Assembly: GCF_005497185.1 (NCBI RefSeq)
Contig: NZ_RJTN01000009.1
Span: forward strand, 92,588 to 156,587
Source of the DNA: Pectobacterium polonicum
Lineage (GTDB): Bacteria > Pseudomonadota > Gammaproteobacteria > Enterobacterales > Enterobacteriaceae
Length of the DNA stretch: 64,000 nucleotides
Reading direction: 5' to 3'
Every line of letters begins with the position of its first letter. Within the stretch, counting starts at the first letter, position 1. A program made the position numbers and the translations under genes. The notes under the pieces are model-generated. The model was not told the origin of the DNA and made no database searches. It saw only the letters and a list, made by a program, of their open reading frames with translations. Positions 31,408 to 42,655 of the stretch are shown one piece after another.

Positions 31408-32898
31408 TTACAACGTCACGCCGCTCTTAAATATCGCTAATTCGCGGAAGTCGTTTACTTCATTCTTCGTACGCTTGCCGTCAGCAATCTCGACAATCAG
31501 CTCAACGAACTGGCTCAGCAGCTCATCCATCGGCATGTCGTGGATCAGACGTCCCGCATCGAAATCAATCCAATGTGGTTTCTTCTTCGCCAGTTCGCTG
31601 TTGGTTGCCAGTTTTACAGTAGGAACAAATCCGCCGTAAGGCGTGCCGCGTCCGGTACTGAACAGCACCATATGGCAACCCGCTCCCGCCAGCGCGCTGG
31701 TTGCTACCGCATCATTCCCCGGTGCGCTGAGCAGGTTGAGCCCCGGAGTATGTAAGCGCTCGCCATATTTCAACACGTCGACGACTTTGCTCTGTCCGGC
31801 TTTTTGCGTACAGCCCAGTGATTTCTCTTCCAGCGTCGTGATCCCCCCCGCCTTGTTACCCGGCGATGGGTTCTCGTAAATCGGCTGGTTGTGCGCAATG
31901 AAGTACTGTTTGAAGTCATTCACCATGTGCACCGTTTTCTCAAACGTGGCTTCATCACGGCAACGGCTCATCAGAATACGCTCCGCACCAAACATCTCCG
32001 GCACTTCGGTCAGCACGGTGGTGCCGCCGTTAGCAATCAGATAGTCGGAGAAACGGCCTAGCAGCGGGTTGGCCGTAATACCAGACAATCCATCGGAGCC
32101 ACCACATTCCAGACCAAATTTCAGTTCACTCAGCTTGCCTGGCTCACGCTTGTCATGGCGCATTGCTTCATACAGCGTGTGCAGACGCTCCAGACCCGCT
32201 TCAACTTCATCGTCCTGCTGCTGGCAGACCATGAACGTGACGCGGTCAGAGTCAAAGCCCCCCAGCGTGCTGCGGAACGCATCAACCTGATTGTTCTCAC
32301 AACCCAGACCGATCACCAACACTGCACCCGCATTCGGGTGACGCACCATGTTTTGCAGCATCGTGCGGGTGTTCTCATGATCCTGACCCAGCTGTGAACA
32401 GCCGAAGGTATGGCTGAACAGGTAAACGCCGTCGATACCTTCCGCATCGTTGGTTTCTTTCAGGAAACGCTGCTGAATCTGGCGGGCAATACCGTTTACA
32501 CAGCCGACGGTTGGCAGAATCCATAATTCATTACGGATACCGACATCGCCATTTTTACGACGGTAGAGTTGCACCTCCCGATCGCCCATCTGTGCAGGCA
32601 GTTCGAGAAATTCAGGTTGGTACTGGTATTCATCCAAATCGCTCAGATTAGTCTTCGCATTCTGGGAGTGAATATGTTCTCCGGGCGCAATGGAAACCAG
32701 CGCATGGCCGATCGGCAGGCCATACTTGGTAATCATTTCTCCCGGTGCGATGGTTTCTAGCGCGAACTTATGTCCGCGCACGACAGGTTGCTGAAGTGTC
32801 ACCGTATAGCTATCCACCGACACCGTTTCACCTTGCTCCACATCACGCAAGGCGACAGCCACATTGTCCAGAGAATGAATTTTTATAATACTTTGCAT
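31408..32898 (-). CDS. uxaA: Altronate dehydratase
   Basis: Converts D-altronate to 2-keto-3-deoxygluconate, third step of galacturonate breakdown. 496 residues: an N-terminal SAF domain (about 1-95) and the iron-dependent dehydratase core with HTFGCSQLG and GLGCENNQ cysteines. The start MQSIIKIHS is used, with AAGAAGGG upstream; the longer in-frame start would overlap uxaB. Follows uxaB by 19 bp. Confidence 0.95.
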   Translation of the reverse strand: MQSIIKIHSLDNVAVALRDVEQGETVSVDSYTVTLQQPVVRGHKFALETIAPGEMITKYGLPIGHALVSIAPGEHIHSQNAKTNLSDLDEYQYQPEFLELPAQMGDREVQLYRRKNGDVGIRNELWILPTVGCVNGIARQIQQRFLKETNDAEGIDGVYLFSHTFGCSQLGQDHENTRTMLQNMVRHPNAGAVLVIGLGCENNQVDAFRSTLGGFDSDRVTFMVCQQQDDEVEAGLERLHTLYEAMRHDKREPGKLSELKFGLECGGSDGLSGITANPLLGRFSDYLIANGGTTVLTEVPEMFGAERILMSRCRDEATFEKTVHMVNDFKQYFIAHNQPIYENPSPGNKAGGITTLEEKSLGCTQKAGQSKVVDVLKYGERLHTPGLNLLSAPGNDAVATSALAGAGCHMVLFSTGRGTPYGGFVPTVKLATNSELAKKKPHWIDFDAGRLIHDMPMDELLSQFVELIVEIADGKRTKNEVNDFRELAIFKSGVTL

Positions 32899-32917
32899 GG
32901 ATAACCCTTCTTGCTGA

Positions 32918-34384
32918 TTAGCAATAACCTTCCACAGCTGCGCGCATACCGCGTTCAACGATGGTTTGTAACTGTTCTGTCACCTGCGTAGCAAGCCCAG
33001 GAACCTGCGTTAAATCCTGTTCCCAATGGTCCGCATCGCGCAGCACTACATTCACCAACTCAGCCAGGCTGACAGTGTTTTCTTTTACGCCCGCCCACAG
33101 CGAGGAATAACGCTCCAGCCAATGAGCGTCGTCCTGCAACGGATAGGTTTGCAGCGCATCGCCTTCACCGCTGCGCTCGCCGCGATAGAAGGCAATCAGA
33201 GCCGCCAGCGCAAACGTCAGGCGTGCTGGCAATTCACCGTGACGTTCACGGTAAGTCAGCAACTGCGGCAGAATGCGGGTGCGGAATTTGGTCATGCCAT
33301 TCAGCGAGATAGATAACAGCTGATGCTGAATGAACGGGTTACGGAAGCGGCTTAACACAGCCTGAGCAAATGAGGTCAGTTCGTCATGCGGTAAATCCAA
33401 TACCGGTACAATCTCTTCGGCAATGGTCTTTTCCACGAATTTGCCAATCAGGGCATCATCCATCGATTCGCCAACGGTATCCAGACCCGCCAGGAATGCG
33501 ACTGGCACCAGTGCGGTGTGGGCACCGTTGAGGATCGCCACTTTACGTTCTTTGTACGGCTTGATGTCATCAACGATACGAACGTTCAGATCCAGCTTGT
33601 TCAAACGTAACTCTTCCGCCAGCCACTGTGGCCCCTGAATAACGAACAGATAGAAGTGCTCCGCCGTATCCCAGAAGGTATCCTTGTAGCCCATCTCCTG
33701 CTCTAGCGCTTCCACTTCGGCACGCGGATAGCCCGTCACAATACGGTCGACCAGCGTTGAGCAGAACGTGTTGTGATCGTTTAACCAAGCGGTAAATGTT
33801 GGCGTCAGTTCCCACTGTGCAGCATAACGCAGCACCAGTTCTTTCAACGCCACGCCGTTGTAATCAATCAATTCACACGGTAGCAGCACCCAGCCTTTAT
33901 CTGCCGCACCGTCAAAATGACAGAAACGCTCATACAGCAGACGCGTTAATTTCGCCGGGAAGCTGACTGGCGGCGCATCGCTCAGGCGATCTTCCGCGTG
34001 ATAGCTGATACCCGCCTCGGTGGTATTGGAGAAGACGAAACGGATGTTCGGATCGTGTGCTAACGCCAAATAGTCATCGAACTGACGGTATACGTTGATT
34101 TCACGGTTTACCGAACGAATCAGGCGTGGTTCACGAACGGCCTCACCTTGCTCATTCAGGCCACGGATAATGGTGGTGTACAACCCATCCTGCGTGTCCA
34201 GTGCGGGCGGGAAATCGGAATCGATCGGGCGAACAATGACAATACCCGCATCCAAATCAGTGTGCTCATTCAGCAAATCCAACTGCCAGTCAACAAAGGC
34301 ACGCAGGAAGTTACCTTCACCAAACTGAATAACACGATCCGGGTGTTGACGACCGGGGAAATTACGACGATTTAACGTTTGCAT
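32918..34384 (-). CDS. uxaB: Tagaturonate reductase (altronate oxidoreductase)
   Basis: Reduces D-tagaturonate to D-altronate with NADH, the second step of galacturonate breakdown. 488 residues of the mannitol dehydrogenase family: Rossmann start [17 protein letters not shown] and C-terminal domain with the catalytic lysine region [16 protein letters not shown]. Second gene of uxaC-uxaB-uxaA. In E. coli uxaB lies apart, so this order differs from E. coli K-12. Confidence 0.95.
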   Translation of the reverse strand: MQTLNRRNFPGRQHPDRVIQFGEGNFLRAFVDWQLDLLNEHTDLDAGIVIVRPIDSDFPPALDTQDGLYTTIIRGLNEQGEAVREPRLIRSVNREINVYRQFDDYLALAHDPNIRFVFSNTTEAGISYHAEDRLSDAPPVSFPAKLTRLLYERFCHFDGAADKGWVLLPCELIDYNGVALKELVLRYAAQWELTPTFTAWLNDHNTFCSTLVDRIVTGYPRAEVEALEQEMGYKDTFWDTAEHFYLFVIQGPQWLAEELRLNKLDLNVRIVDDIKPYKERKVAILNGAHTALVPVAFLAGLDTVGESMDDALIGKFVEKTIAEEIVPVLDLPHDELTSFAQAVLSRFRNPFIQHQLLSISLNGMTKFRTRILPQLLTYRERHGELPARLTFALAALIAFYRGERSGEGDALQTYPLQDDAHWLERYSSLWAGVKENTVSLAELVNVVLRDADHWEQDLTQVPGLATQVTEQLQTIVERGMRAAVEGYC

Positions 34385-34515
34385 TAACAGGCTACCTCAG
34401 GACGAATCTCACATTCAGGGCACGACCGATAAACCGTCATCCTTGCCCTATATTCATATTCACCAGCACCACATCACCACAGCTGCCGATGACAAAAGAC
34501 CGAGACACAAAGAGT

Positions 34516-34551
34516 CGCGGCGTAAGCCCCTTCGGGAATCTTACTGCCGCG
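34516..34551 (-). other. Intercistronic hairpin between uxaC and uxaB
   Basis: CGCGGCGTAAG pairs with CTTACTGCCGCG (one bulge) around a 13-nt loop in the 203-bp gap. It could be an mRNA processing or attenuation structure, since the T-run is absent. Confidence 0.4.
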
Positions 34552-34587
34552 CCTCTCGTGCAATTCACACGCTACGACGCGGTGGAA

Positions 34588-35997
34588 TTACAGCTCGATG
34601 GCAAAATAGTTTTTAGCGTTATCGAAACTGATGTTTTTCACCATTTCGCCCAGCAGCGGCAGATCGGCTGGCGCTTCGCCATCTTCCACCCAGCGGCCAA
34701 TCATCTGGCACAGAATGCGGCGGAAATATTCATGGCGGGTATAAGACAGGAAGCTACGACTATCAGTCAGCATACCGACAAAGCGGCTCAACAAACCAAG
34801 CTGTGCTAGCTGTGTCATCTGGCGCTGCATACCGTCTTTCTGATCGTTAAACCACCAGCCAGAACCGAACTGCATCTTGCCCGGCATCCCTTCCCCCTGG
34901 AAGTTGCCGATCATGGTGCCGAGCACTTCGTTATCGCGCGGGTTCAGACAATAAAGGATGGTTTTCGGCAGCAGGTTTTCTTCATTCTGCTTGCTGAGCA
35001 GGCGAGACAATTCCTGAGCCAGCGGACGGTCATTGATGGAGTCGAAACCGACATCTGGCCCCAGCAGCTTGAACTGACGCAGGTTATTGTTGCGCAGTGC
35101 ACCAATGTGATACTGCTGAACCCAGCCACGACGGGCATATTCTGCGCCCAGCCAAACCAGAACGCCGGTTTTGAATTGTGCCACTTCATGCTCGCTCAGC
35201 GTTTCGCCAGCAAGGCGACGCGCCAGAATTTTGTCCAGCGTTGCGTCATCCGCTTCGGCGAACAGCACCACATCCAGCGCATGGTCAGAAACTTTGCAAC
35301 CGTGCGCCGCGAAGTGATCCAGACGCTTGGTCAGTGCCGTTTGCAGATCGCTGAAGCGACGAATGTCGGTGTCAGAAACTTCACCCAGTTTCGCCATATA
35401 GTCGTTGAAGGTCGCCAACTCGATGTTGAACGCTTTATCTGGACGCCAGCTCGGCAGCACCTTGATGGAGAAGCTTGAATCCTGAGCAACGGTTTTGTGG
35501 TGACGCAGATCGTCAATCGGATCGTCTGTCGTACCAACCATTTTCACGTTCATCTGCTGCATGATGCCGCGCGCGGTAAAGTCATCGCGTTCCAACATCG
35601 CATTACAACGATCCCAAATATCTTTTGCCGTACCTGGAGACAGAAGCGTACCGGTTACGCCAAACGGACGACGCAGTTCCAGATGTGTCCAGTGATAAAG
35701 CGGGTTGCCGATGGTGTGCGGCACGGTAGCGGCCCAGGCTTCAAACTTTTCCCAATCGCTGGCATCGCCCGTACACAAACGCTCAGGCACGCCGTTAGTA
35801 CGCATCGCACGCCACTTGTAGTGATCGCCCTTCAACCAGATGTCATACAAATTTTTAAAGCGATAGTTTTCCGCAATCTGCTCAGGCGGTAAATGACAGT
35901 GGTAGTCAAATATCGGTTGGTCGACGGCATACTCATGATAAAGGCGACGGGCAAATTCAGTGTCTAACAGAAAATCTTCACTCAGAAACTGGGGCAT
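34588..35997 (-). CDS. uxaC: Glucuronate (uronate) isomerase
   Basis: Isomerises D-galacturonate to D-tagaturonate and D-glucuronate to D-fructuronate. 469 residues in the amidohydrolase-like fold, with metal-site motif DYHCHLPP near residue 30 and the closely conserved stretch [13 protein letters not shown]. The start MPQFLSEDF has AAGGAAG upstream; the longer frame adds 11 unlike residues. First gene of the unit, divergent from exuT. Confidence 0.96.
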   Translation of the reverse strand: MPQFLSEDFLLDTEFARRLYHEYAVDQPIFDYHCHLPPEQIAENYRFKNLYDIWLKGDHYKWRAMRTNGVPERLCTGDASDWEKFEAWAATVPHTIGNPLYHWTHLELRRPFGVTGTLLSPGTAKDIWDRCNAMLERDDFTARGIMQQMNVKMVGTTDDPIDDLRHHKTVAQDSSFSIKVLPSWRPDKAFNIELATFNDYMAKLGEVSDTDIRRFSDLQTALTKRLDHFAAHGCKVSDHALDVVLFAEADDATLDKILARRLAGETLSEHEVAQFKTGVLVWLGAEYARRGWVQQYHIGALRNNNLRQFKLLGPDVGFDSINDRPLAQELSRLLSKQNEENLLPKTILYCLNPRDNEVLGTMIGNFQGEGMPGKMQFGSGWWFNDQKDGMQRQMTQLAQLGLLSRFVGMLTDSRSFLSYTRHEYFRRILCQMIGRWVEDGEAPADLPLLGEMVKNISFDNAKNYFAIEL

Positions 35998-36025
35998 GTT
36001 TTCTTCCTTACCGTGCTTCTTGTGC

Positions 36026-36064
36026 ACCAAATGGGTTGGTCATTAAAAGATATCACACCAATTA
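36026..36064 (-). promoter_or_regulatory. Candidate ExuR operator region of uxaC
   Basis: Two adjoining signals: a perfect dyad ACCAA-N5-TTGGT at 36026-36040 and, at 36047-36064, a minus-strand site TAATTGGTGTGATATCTT that matches the exuT operator candidate at 11 of 18 positions. ExuR represses this operon in E. coli. Confidence 0.4.
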
Positions 36065-36208
36065 TGCGCAATATCTCACAGCATTTGTGAGGTCATGATC
36101 GCAAAAATGTAACAAAGCAGTACAATAACTCAGCACTCATGGCCCTATACGGCTATCTCTTCTCTATTTAAACAAATAATTCGTTATTCCGCATAAAAAT
36201 AATGGTTT

Positions 36209-36246
36209 TGTGATATCACTCAACTTTTAAAGTTGTATGACAAATT
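36209..36246 (+). promoter_or_regulatory. Candidate CRP and ExuR sites upstream of exuT
   Basis: TGTGA-TATCAC-TCAAC at 36209-36224 is a partial CRP dyad. AAAGTTGTATGACAAATT at 36229-36246 is a near-palindrome (TTGT/ACAA) and matches a site upstream of exuR at 14 of 18 positions. The rest of the 417-bp gap (36265-36414) shows no gene. Confidence 0.5.
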
Positions 36247-36414
36247 ATTGTAGCGCTGCCTTAAGCAGGGATTCAATCGCTATCTCACAAAGAGAAGGGT
36301 TTTCCTGTTCGGCACAACAAAAAAACGTGTCGCATTACATCACAAGACACCTCACACCGTGACGCTACTCAAGAGCCACCACTGTGTTTTTTATTGACTC
36401 GGAGAGAAATTTAA

Positions 36415-37716
36415 ATGCGTAAAATCAAAGGATTACGCTGGTATATGATCGGCCTGGTGACCATCGGCACCGTGCTGGGATATCTGACGCGTAATGCAAT
36501 TTCTGTCGCGGCCCCGACGCTACAGGATCAATTGCACATCACCACACAGCAGTATTCTTACATCGTTGCGGCCTATTCAGCTTGTTATACCATTATGCAG
36601 CCCATCGCCGGCTACGTACTGGATTTGCTCGGCACAAAAATAGGCTATGCCATGTTTGCCATTCTGTGGGCGATCTTCTGTATGGGAACGGCGCTGGCAA
36701 ACAGTTGGGGTGGGTTGGCTATCGCCCGTGGCGCGGTCGGTATGGCCGAAGCGGCCATGATCCCTGCGGGTCTGAAAGCCAGCAGCGAGTGGTTCCCGGC
36801 AAAAGAGCGTTCAATCGCGGTCGGTTACTTCAATGTGGGATCGTCTATCGGCGCGATGATCGCTCCACCGCTGGTGGTGTGGGCCATTGTGGCGCACAGT
36901 TGGGAAATGGCCTTTATTATTACCGGCGCACTGAGCATGATCTGGGCCATTTGCTGGCTCATTTTCTATAAGCATCCGAAAGATCAGAAAAAACTTAGCG
37001 ACGAAGAGCGCGACTATATTCTTAGCGGGCAGGAAGCACAGCACCAAACCAATAACGCGAAAAAAATGTCTGCCTGGCAGATCCTGCGTAACCGTCAATT
37101 CTGGGGTATCGCCCTGCCACGTTTTCTGGCTGAGCCCGCATGGGGCACGTTCAACGCATGGATACCGCTGTTCATGTTTAAAGCCTACGGCTTCAACCTG
37201 AAAGAAATTGCCATGTTCGCCTGGATGCCAATGCTGTTCGCCGATATCGGCTGCATCCTAGGTGGCTACTTGCCAATGCTGTTCCAAAAGCATTTCAAAG
37301 TGAACCTGATCGTTTCTCGTAAGCTGGTCGTTACCATGGGTGCGGTACTGATGATTGGCCCCGGTATGATCGGGCTGTTCTCCAGTCCTTATGTTGCCAT
37401 CGCACTGCTGTGCGTCGGTGGCTTCGCACACCAGTCACTATCTGGCGCGCTGATTACCCTGTCATCCGACGTATTTGGCCGCAATGAAGTCGCAACGGCA
37501 AATGGTTTGACCGGTATGGCAGCCTGGATGGCAAGCACCATGTTTGCATTAGTCGTCGGTGCACTGGCCGATACGATGGGCTTCAGCCCGCTGTTTGCTG
37601 CACTGGCAGTCTTTGATCTGTTAGGCGCTGTTGTCATCTGGACAGTGTTGAAAAACCAACCTGCGTCAGAAGTCGCCGCCGCCGCTGAAACATTGAAAGA
37701 AGCTAACCAGCACTGA
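36415..37716 (+). CDS. exuT: Hexuronate transporter ExuT
   Basis: 433 residues, a 12-helix major facilitator of the anion:cation symporter group, importing D-galacturonate and D-glucuronate with protons. Helix 1 begins RWYMIGLVTIGTVLGYL and the family loop motif is GVGMAEAAMIPAGLK-like (GAVGMAEAAMIPAG). Supplies substrate to UxaC, divergently encoded. A hairpin (CTCATCCGGTAT/ATACCGGGTGAG, 37738-37766) follows the stop codon. Confidence 0.95.
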   Translation: MRKIKGLRWYMIGLVTIGTVLGYLTRNAISVAAPTLQDQLHITTQQYSYIVAAYSACYTIMQPIAGYVLDLLGTKIGYAMFAILWAIFCMGTALANSWGGLAIARGAVGMAEAAMIPAGLKASSEWFPAKERSIAVGYFNVGSSIGAMIAPPLVVWAIVAHSWEMAFIITGALSMIWAICWLIFYKHPKDQKKLSDEERDYILSGQEAQHQTNNAKKMSAWQILRNRQFWGIALPRFLAEPAWGTFNAWIPLFMFKAYGFNLKEIAMFAWMPMLFADIGCILGGYLPMLFQKHFKVNLIVSRKLVVTMGAVLMIGPGMIGLFSSPYVAIALLCVGGFAHQSLSGALITLSSDVFGRNEVATANGLTGMAAWMASTMFALVVGALADTMGFSPLFAALAVFDLLGAVVIWTVLKNQPASEVAAAAETLKEANQH

Positions 37717-37825
37717 TAATCCCTGCATTATCCTGACTCATCCGGTATGATCGGATACCGGGTGAGCCACCTCCCCAGTTACACATTGTAATAACTGTGA
37801 CCACAACATTGGTTACTGCTATTAT

Positions 37826-37843
37826 TAAGTGGTATAACAAATC
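37826..37843 (+). promoter_or_regulatory. Candidate ExuR operator upstream of exuR
   Basis: TAAGTGGTATAACAAATC, the partner of the exuT site, lies 81 bp before the exuR start and suggests autoregulation. Confidence 0.5.
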
Positions 37844-37923
37844 ATCCCTCAAAGATTAACGAGATAGACACTCAGGCCCTGACGTGGCACATGGACCGTC
37901 ATCTATCGAGAGTAGACATCATC

Positions 37924-38700
37924 ATGGCACTCACTGAACCCAGACGGCTATACCAGCAGTTAGCCGCAGAATTAAAACAGCGTATCGAAAGCGGTATGTA
38001 TCAGGTCGGCGAAAAATTACCGGCAGAACGTTATATTTCTGAAGAAATGAACGTCAGTCGCACCGTAGTGCGTGAAGCTATCATCATGCTGGAAGTCGAA
38101 GGGTACGTTGAAGTACGCAAGGGTTCAGGTATTCACGTTATTTCCAACCAGCAGAAGAACCCATTCATTAATAGTGGCGATATTGAATTCGTTGCGGCTG
38201 GTCCATTTGAGCTACTTCAGGCTCGTCAGCTCATTGAAAGTAACATTGCTGAATTTGCAGCCACGCAGGTGACCCGTCAGGACATCATTCAACTGATGGA
38301 AATTCAGGAATATGCGCGTCAGGAAGATCGCTTCCGTGATTCTCAGTGGGATCTCAAATTCCACGTCCAGGTTGCGCTGGCGACGCAAAACTCCGCGATG
38401 GCAACTATCGTCGAGAAAATGTGGAGCCAGCGGATTCACAATCCCTACTGGCGTAAGCTGCATGAGCACATCGACGACAAGTCTATTGAAAGCTGGTGCG
38501 AAGAACACGATCGCATCCTTAAAGCGCTGATTCGCAAAGATCCATACGCGGCAAAACTGGCAATGTGGCAACATCTGGAAAATACCAAACAGATGCTATT
38601 TCGCGCCACAACGGATGATTTCGAGTTTAACGTCGATCGCTACATGTTCGCCGAAAACCCGGTCGTTCATCTCGACCAGATACACACCGGTAAATCCTAA
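37924..38700 (+). CDS. exuR: GntR-family hexuronate repressor ExuR
   Basis: 258 residues: winged helix-turn-helix (about 6-75, with [23 protein letters not shown] quoted in part as [16 protein letters not shown]) and an FCD effector domain (about 95-235) whose Asp/His metal ligands are present. It represses exuT and uxa genes until galacturonate is available. Start [13 protein letters not shown] is identical in layout to E. coli ExuR (258 residues); an upstream ATG adds 11 residues and is rejected. Confidence 0.95.
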   Translation: MALTEPRRLYQQLAAELKQRIESGMYQVGEKLPAERYISEEMNVSRTVVREAIIMLEVEGYVEVRKGSGIHVISNQQKNPFINSGDIEFVAAGPFELLQARQLIESNIAEFAATQVTRQDIIQLMEIQEYARQEDRFRDSQWDLKFHVQVALATQNSAMATIVEKMWSQRIHNPYWRKLHEHIDDKSIESWCEEHDRILKALIRKDPYAAKLAMWQHLENTKQMLFRATTDDFEFNVDRYMFAENPVVHLDQIHTGKS

Positions 38701-38712
38701 AACGCGTTTCGC

Positions 38713-38745
38713 CCCCTTGTTTTGAACGAGGGGTAATATTTTTTC
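38713..38745 (+). terminator. Terminator of exuR
   Basis: CCCCTTGTT/AACGAGGGG (one mismatch) with a 3-nt loop, then TAATATTTTTT. Confidence 0.8.
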
Positions 38746-39074
38746 CCCTGCGAGAAAAGGTCAGAAAACGTTGATTTCTGTCAGCGAGTGTAAAATATCG
38801 TAGAAACCCCAACTCTTCCTCGAAAAATCCCCCTAAATCGCCGCGGTTGTCGTAATATTTCCCTGTCTCAGCAACACCTATTTTGTTACAGTTAACGCGT
38901 CTTTCTTACGCTTAATCCATCGCTTCGGGCGTAAAGTCTGCCAAGACCAAACAATCCCTAAGCCACCTGTTTATCAGGTTCGCAGCGAGAAGTGAGCATC
39001 AAGTCAGACACCAGCGTCACTATCGGGCGGAAGAAAACAGAGATCGTCAAAAAAACCATAACCCTGTGCCCCGA

Positions 39075-39108
39075 TATACCCTAAATAACGTGAAGTATGA
39101 CGGGTATA
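39075..39108. repeat. Miniature ERIC, 34 bp (internal deletion)
   Basis: TATACCCTAAATAA joined to CGTGAAGTATGACGGGTATA: the two ends of an ERIC element with the 90-odd central bases missing. It lies in the 492-bp gap between exuR and yqjA, which otherwise holds a weak CpxR-like GTAAA-N5-GTAGA at 38790-38804 and no gene. Confidence 0.8.
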
Positions 39109-39110
39109 AA

Positions 39111-39876
<766 letters not shown>

Positions 39877-39878
39877 CC

Positions 39879-40274
39879 GTGTCAATTCACTGGCTATTCT
39901 CTACGCTTTCCCTCAGGAAAGTAGGACGCATACTGCTCTTACTGGCCCTGCCACTTATTGCCTTAACGCAGTCCCAATCGCTACGCCTTTCCCAAGACGA
40001 TGCTATGCTACATATCAAGCCTTATGACGGTGCCGCATTGCCAGATGGCTTTTACGTATATCAGCGTCTCAATGAGAAAGGGATTGCGATCAAAAGCATT
40101 ACGCCAGAACAAGATAGCCTGATCGTCCGCCTGGCCTCGCCAGAACAGAGTATCGCTGCCAGAGATGTCCTGCGTTTGTCCCTGCCTAAGGTCACCATTA
40201 CTGCACAGCAAGCGACAACGCCAACCCCATTCTGGCAGCAGAAACTGACACAGAAACAATCTAAACTGGGGTGA
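39879..40274 (+). CDS. mzrA: Modulator protein MzrA
   Basis: 131 residues with one N-terminal membrane helix (about 13-32) and a periplasmic domain. In E. coli MzrA binds the sensor EnvZ and links CpxA signals to EnvZ/OmpR. It starts with GTG two bases after the yqjA stop, so translation is coupled. Confidence 0.88.
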   Translation: MSIHWLFSTLSLRKVGRILLLLALPLIALTQSQSLRLSQDDAMLHIKPYDGAALPDGFYVYQRLNEKGIAIKSITPEQDSLIVRLASPEQSIAARDVLRLSLPKVTITAQQATTPTPFWQQKLTQKQSKLG

Positions 40275-40684
40275 CGACTATGAAACTATCTCCATCGAAA
40301 CTATCTCCATCCATTATTGCCTTATCCGTCCTGCTTTCCGGTCATGCGCTGGCCAATACCGCCAATCAGGTAGAGAGCTGTCAGCAGAAAGCGCAAGATA
40401 TTCAGCGCCAAATCGATGAGGCGCGTAAGCACGGTAACCAGAACCGCATCAATGGATTAGAGAAGGCGCTGGACGGCGTAAGAACCCATTGTACGGATGC
40501 CGGGTTAGCAGAGAAACGTCAAGAAGCCATTGCGGAAAAACGTAAAGACGTCGCTGAACGGCAGCAGGAACTGAATGAAAGCCGGCAGAAACAGGATAGC
40601 GCAGAGAAGATCCTTAAACGTGAAAGAAAACTGGCTGAAGCCGAGCAGGAGTTGCGCGCGGCGGAAAGTGGCTCATCGCAATAA
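40271..40684 (+). CDS. yqjC: DUF1090 periplasmic protein YqjC
   Basis: 137 residues: signal peptide (cleavage after ALA-NT), then a DUF1090 helical coiled coil rich in Lys, Glu and Gln with two Cys ([14 protein letters not shown]). Overlaps the end of mzrA by four bases (ATGA). Function unknown. The start may be the repeated LSPSKLSPS region ATG used here. Confidence 0.88.
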   Translation: MTTMKLSPSKLSPSIIALSVLLSGHALANTANQVESCQQKAQDIQRQIDEARKHGNQNRINGLEKALDGVRTHCTDAGLAEKRQEAIAEKRKDVAERQQELNESRQKQDSAEKILKRERKLAEAEQELRAAESGSSQ

Positions 40685-40874
40685 CGCCTCGTCACACGCC
40701 TCCGCTAAAATATGGCCCATACAACACGCCGACAATTGTTCATTTTGCATCCAAAAACCAAATCGCTAAAATTTACAGCGAGTTATCAGAATTGTCCGTA
40801 CCCGTTTAGGGCGGCATAAATCTCAGCTTCAGCTATAGTTAACATTCAGGTTTATAACATGAAGGGTTATTAAT

Positions 40875-41180
40875 ATGGCTAAAGATCAAAATTCTGAGTA
40901 CCTACGCGCCGAATTGAAATCACTGGCGGACACGCTGGAAGAAGTATTAAGCACCTCTAGCGATAAATCTAAAGCGGAACTGGACAAGCTGCGCAATAAG
41001 GCAGAGAGCGCCCTGAAAGAAACCCGCAGCCGCCTGAGCGATACCGGTGAGCGCATCGCATCCCAAACCAAAGAAGCGGTTGAATCAGCGGATGACTATG
41101 TGCGTCAGAATCCGTGGACAGGTGTCGGCATTGGTGCCGCAGTCGGCGTCGTGCTTGGCGTCCTACTGTCTCGTCGCTAA
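40875..41180 (+). CDS. yqjD: ElaB/YqjD-family ribosome-associated membrane protein
   Basis: 101 residues: a charged N-terminal coiled coil and a C-terminal helix GVGIGAAVGVVLGVLLSRR that anchors it in the inner membrane (tail-anchored DUF883). E. coli YqjD binds ribosomes in stationary phase. First of three overlapping or close genes yqjD-yqjE-yqjK. Confidence 0.92.
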   Translation: MAKDQNSEYLRAELKSLADTLEEVLSTSSDKSKAELDKLRNKAESALKETRSRLSDTGERIASQTKEAVESADDYVRQNPWTGVGIGAAVGVVLGVLLSRR

Positions 41181-41193
41181 TTAGCAGATTGTT

Positions 41194-41589
41194 ATGACAG
41201 ATAAACTACAACAAGGCCCCGCAAGCGGGGTCATGGCTTCTGCTCAGCGCATCATCTCCATTATTGTCAGCATGGTGGAAAGTCGTGTCCGATTGGCTGT
41301 GATTGAATTAGAGGAAGAGAAAACCAATCTAATTCAGTTGCTCATTATGGTCGGTTTGACGCTGCTTTTTGCCGCTTTTGGCATTATGAGCCTGATTGCG
41401 CTGATCATCTGGGGCATCGACCCACAATACCGTCTCTTTGCGCTGGGGTGTATTACTGCCACATTACTTGGACTGGCGCTGATAGGCGGCATATGGACAC
41501 TCCTGAAAGTCCGTCGTTCTACCTTGCTCAAAGCGACGCGCAAGGAGCTGGCGACCGACAGATCGCTGTTGGAGGAGGAGACTAAGTGA
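41194..41589 (+). CDS. yqjE: Phage holin III-like membrane protein YqjE
   Basis: 131 residues with two central membrane helices (about 48-70 and 78-105), DUF1469/phage-holin-3-like family. Begins 13 bp after yqjD and overlaps yqjK by four bases. Function unknown, presumably with YqjD at the membrane. Confidence 0.9.
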   Translation: MTDKLQQGPASGVMASAQRIISIIVSMVESRVRLAVIELEEEKTNLIQLLIMVGLTLLFAAFGIMSLIALIIWGIDPQYRLFALGCITATLLGLALIGGIWTLLKVRRSTLLKATRKELATDRSLLEEETK

Positions 41590-41876
41590 ACCAGCGCCAA
41601 CAGCGAGACAGAGAAAAAGCCCAGCTACTGCGCCGGATACAGCAACAGCGGCTGGATTTATCGGCCGGTAAGACACACTGGCTGGATACCACAGCCCGTT
41701 ACGATCGCGGCTGGCAAAACCTGATGCAGTGGCGCAAATACTGGATCGTGGGCTCCAGCCTCGTGGCACTCTATGGCGTGCGCCATCCCAGCCGCATGAT
41801 TCGTTGGGGACGCCGCCTCGTCGGACTGTGGGGGACATTCCGGCTCGTGCGCAAAACATTTGACCCACGTCCGTGA
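41586..41876 (+). CDS. yqjK: YqjK-like family protein
   Basis: 96 residues, basic (many Arg), with a short hydrophobic segment near 54-65 (WIVGSSLVALYG). Starts with GTG in a GTGA overlap with the yqjE stop, so it is translationally coupled. Function unknown. Confidence 0.88.
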   Translation: MNQRQQRDREKAQLLRRIQQQRLDLSAGKTHWLDTTARYDRGWQNLMQWRKYWIVGSSLVALYGVRHPSRMIRWGRRLVGLWGTFRLVRKTFDPRP

Positions 41877-41941
41877 CTCTCTCTGTTTCATCGTTTATTT
41901 CCCTTCCCCACATTAGACACTTTTCATCTCACTTTTTGCCT

Positions 41942-41968
41942 AACGCGCTCACGTTATTACAGCGCGTT
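41942..41968 (+). terminator. Hairpin after yqjDEK
   Basis: AACGCGCT/AGCGCGTT with an 11-nt loop, in the 276-bp gap before yqjF. The T-run is poor. Confidence 0.5.
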
Positions 41969-42152
41969 CTTGACAATTTAACCGAACATCAATTTTTCTG
42001 AAATAAAACAACAATTATACTCGCTGGTAGCGCAAATCATCTCCCTATACTATCTGCCCATAACCTGATAGCGGGCTAAATTTTCAGATAACACCTGCTG
42101 CAACAAACACAACAGGGCCATATAGCCCACAACAAAATTAATTGGAGAGATG

Positions 42153-42548
42153 ATGAAAAATTTAGAAAGCACTGCACTGCTGGTTGCACGTATCTTAATG
42201 CCAATTCTGTTTATCGTTGCAGGTTACGGTAAGCTGGGTGATGCCTATGCAGGCACACAGCAATATATGCAGGCAATGGGCGTACCGACCTTCCTGCTGC
42301 CGCTGACCATTCTGCTGGAACTGGGTGGTGGTCTGGCTGTTCTGTTCGGGCTGCTAACACGTACTGTCGCACTGTTCACGGCTGGCTTTACGCTGCTGAC
42401 CGCACTGATTTTCCACTCTAACTTTGCGGAAGGCATGAACCAACTGATGTTCATGAAAAACCTGACCATCGCTGGTGGTTACCTCCTGCTGGCTGTAACT
42501 GGCCCAGGCGCATTCAGCATCGACCGTCTGCTGGGCAAAAAGTGGTAA
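42153..42548 (+). CDS. yqjF: DoxX-family membrane protein YqjF
   Basis: 131 residues with four membrane helices of the DoxX family. The second of two adjacent ATGs has correct spacing from GGAGAG and gives the E. coli length. E. coli yqjF responds to nitroaromatic breakdown products under control of YhaJ, whose gene lies 1.2 kb away here. Confidence 0.93.
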   Translation: MKNLESTALLVARILMPILFIVAGYGKLGDAYAGTQQYMQAMGVPTFLLPLTILLELGGGLAVLFGLLTRTVALFTAGFTLLTALIFHSNFAEGMNQLMFMKNLTIAGGYLLLAVTGPGAFSIDRLLGKKW

Positions 42549-42655
42549 GACGAGCCTTTTCCGGCCTGTACTACACTTAATAATCGAATAATGAATGAGA
42601 CGGCAGGCATACAAAGCTTGCCGTTGTCTTATCGTCACTCACTCACGGAGGATTT

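Noticed and set aside
36074..36088. TCACA-N5-TGTGA dyad near uxaC as a CRP site
   Set aside because: The half-sites are in the inverted order and the spacer is five, so it is not a CRP dyad.
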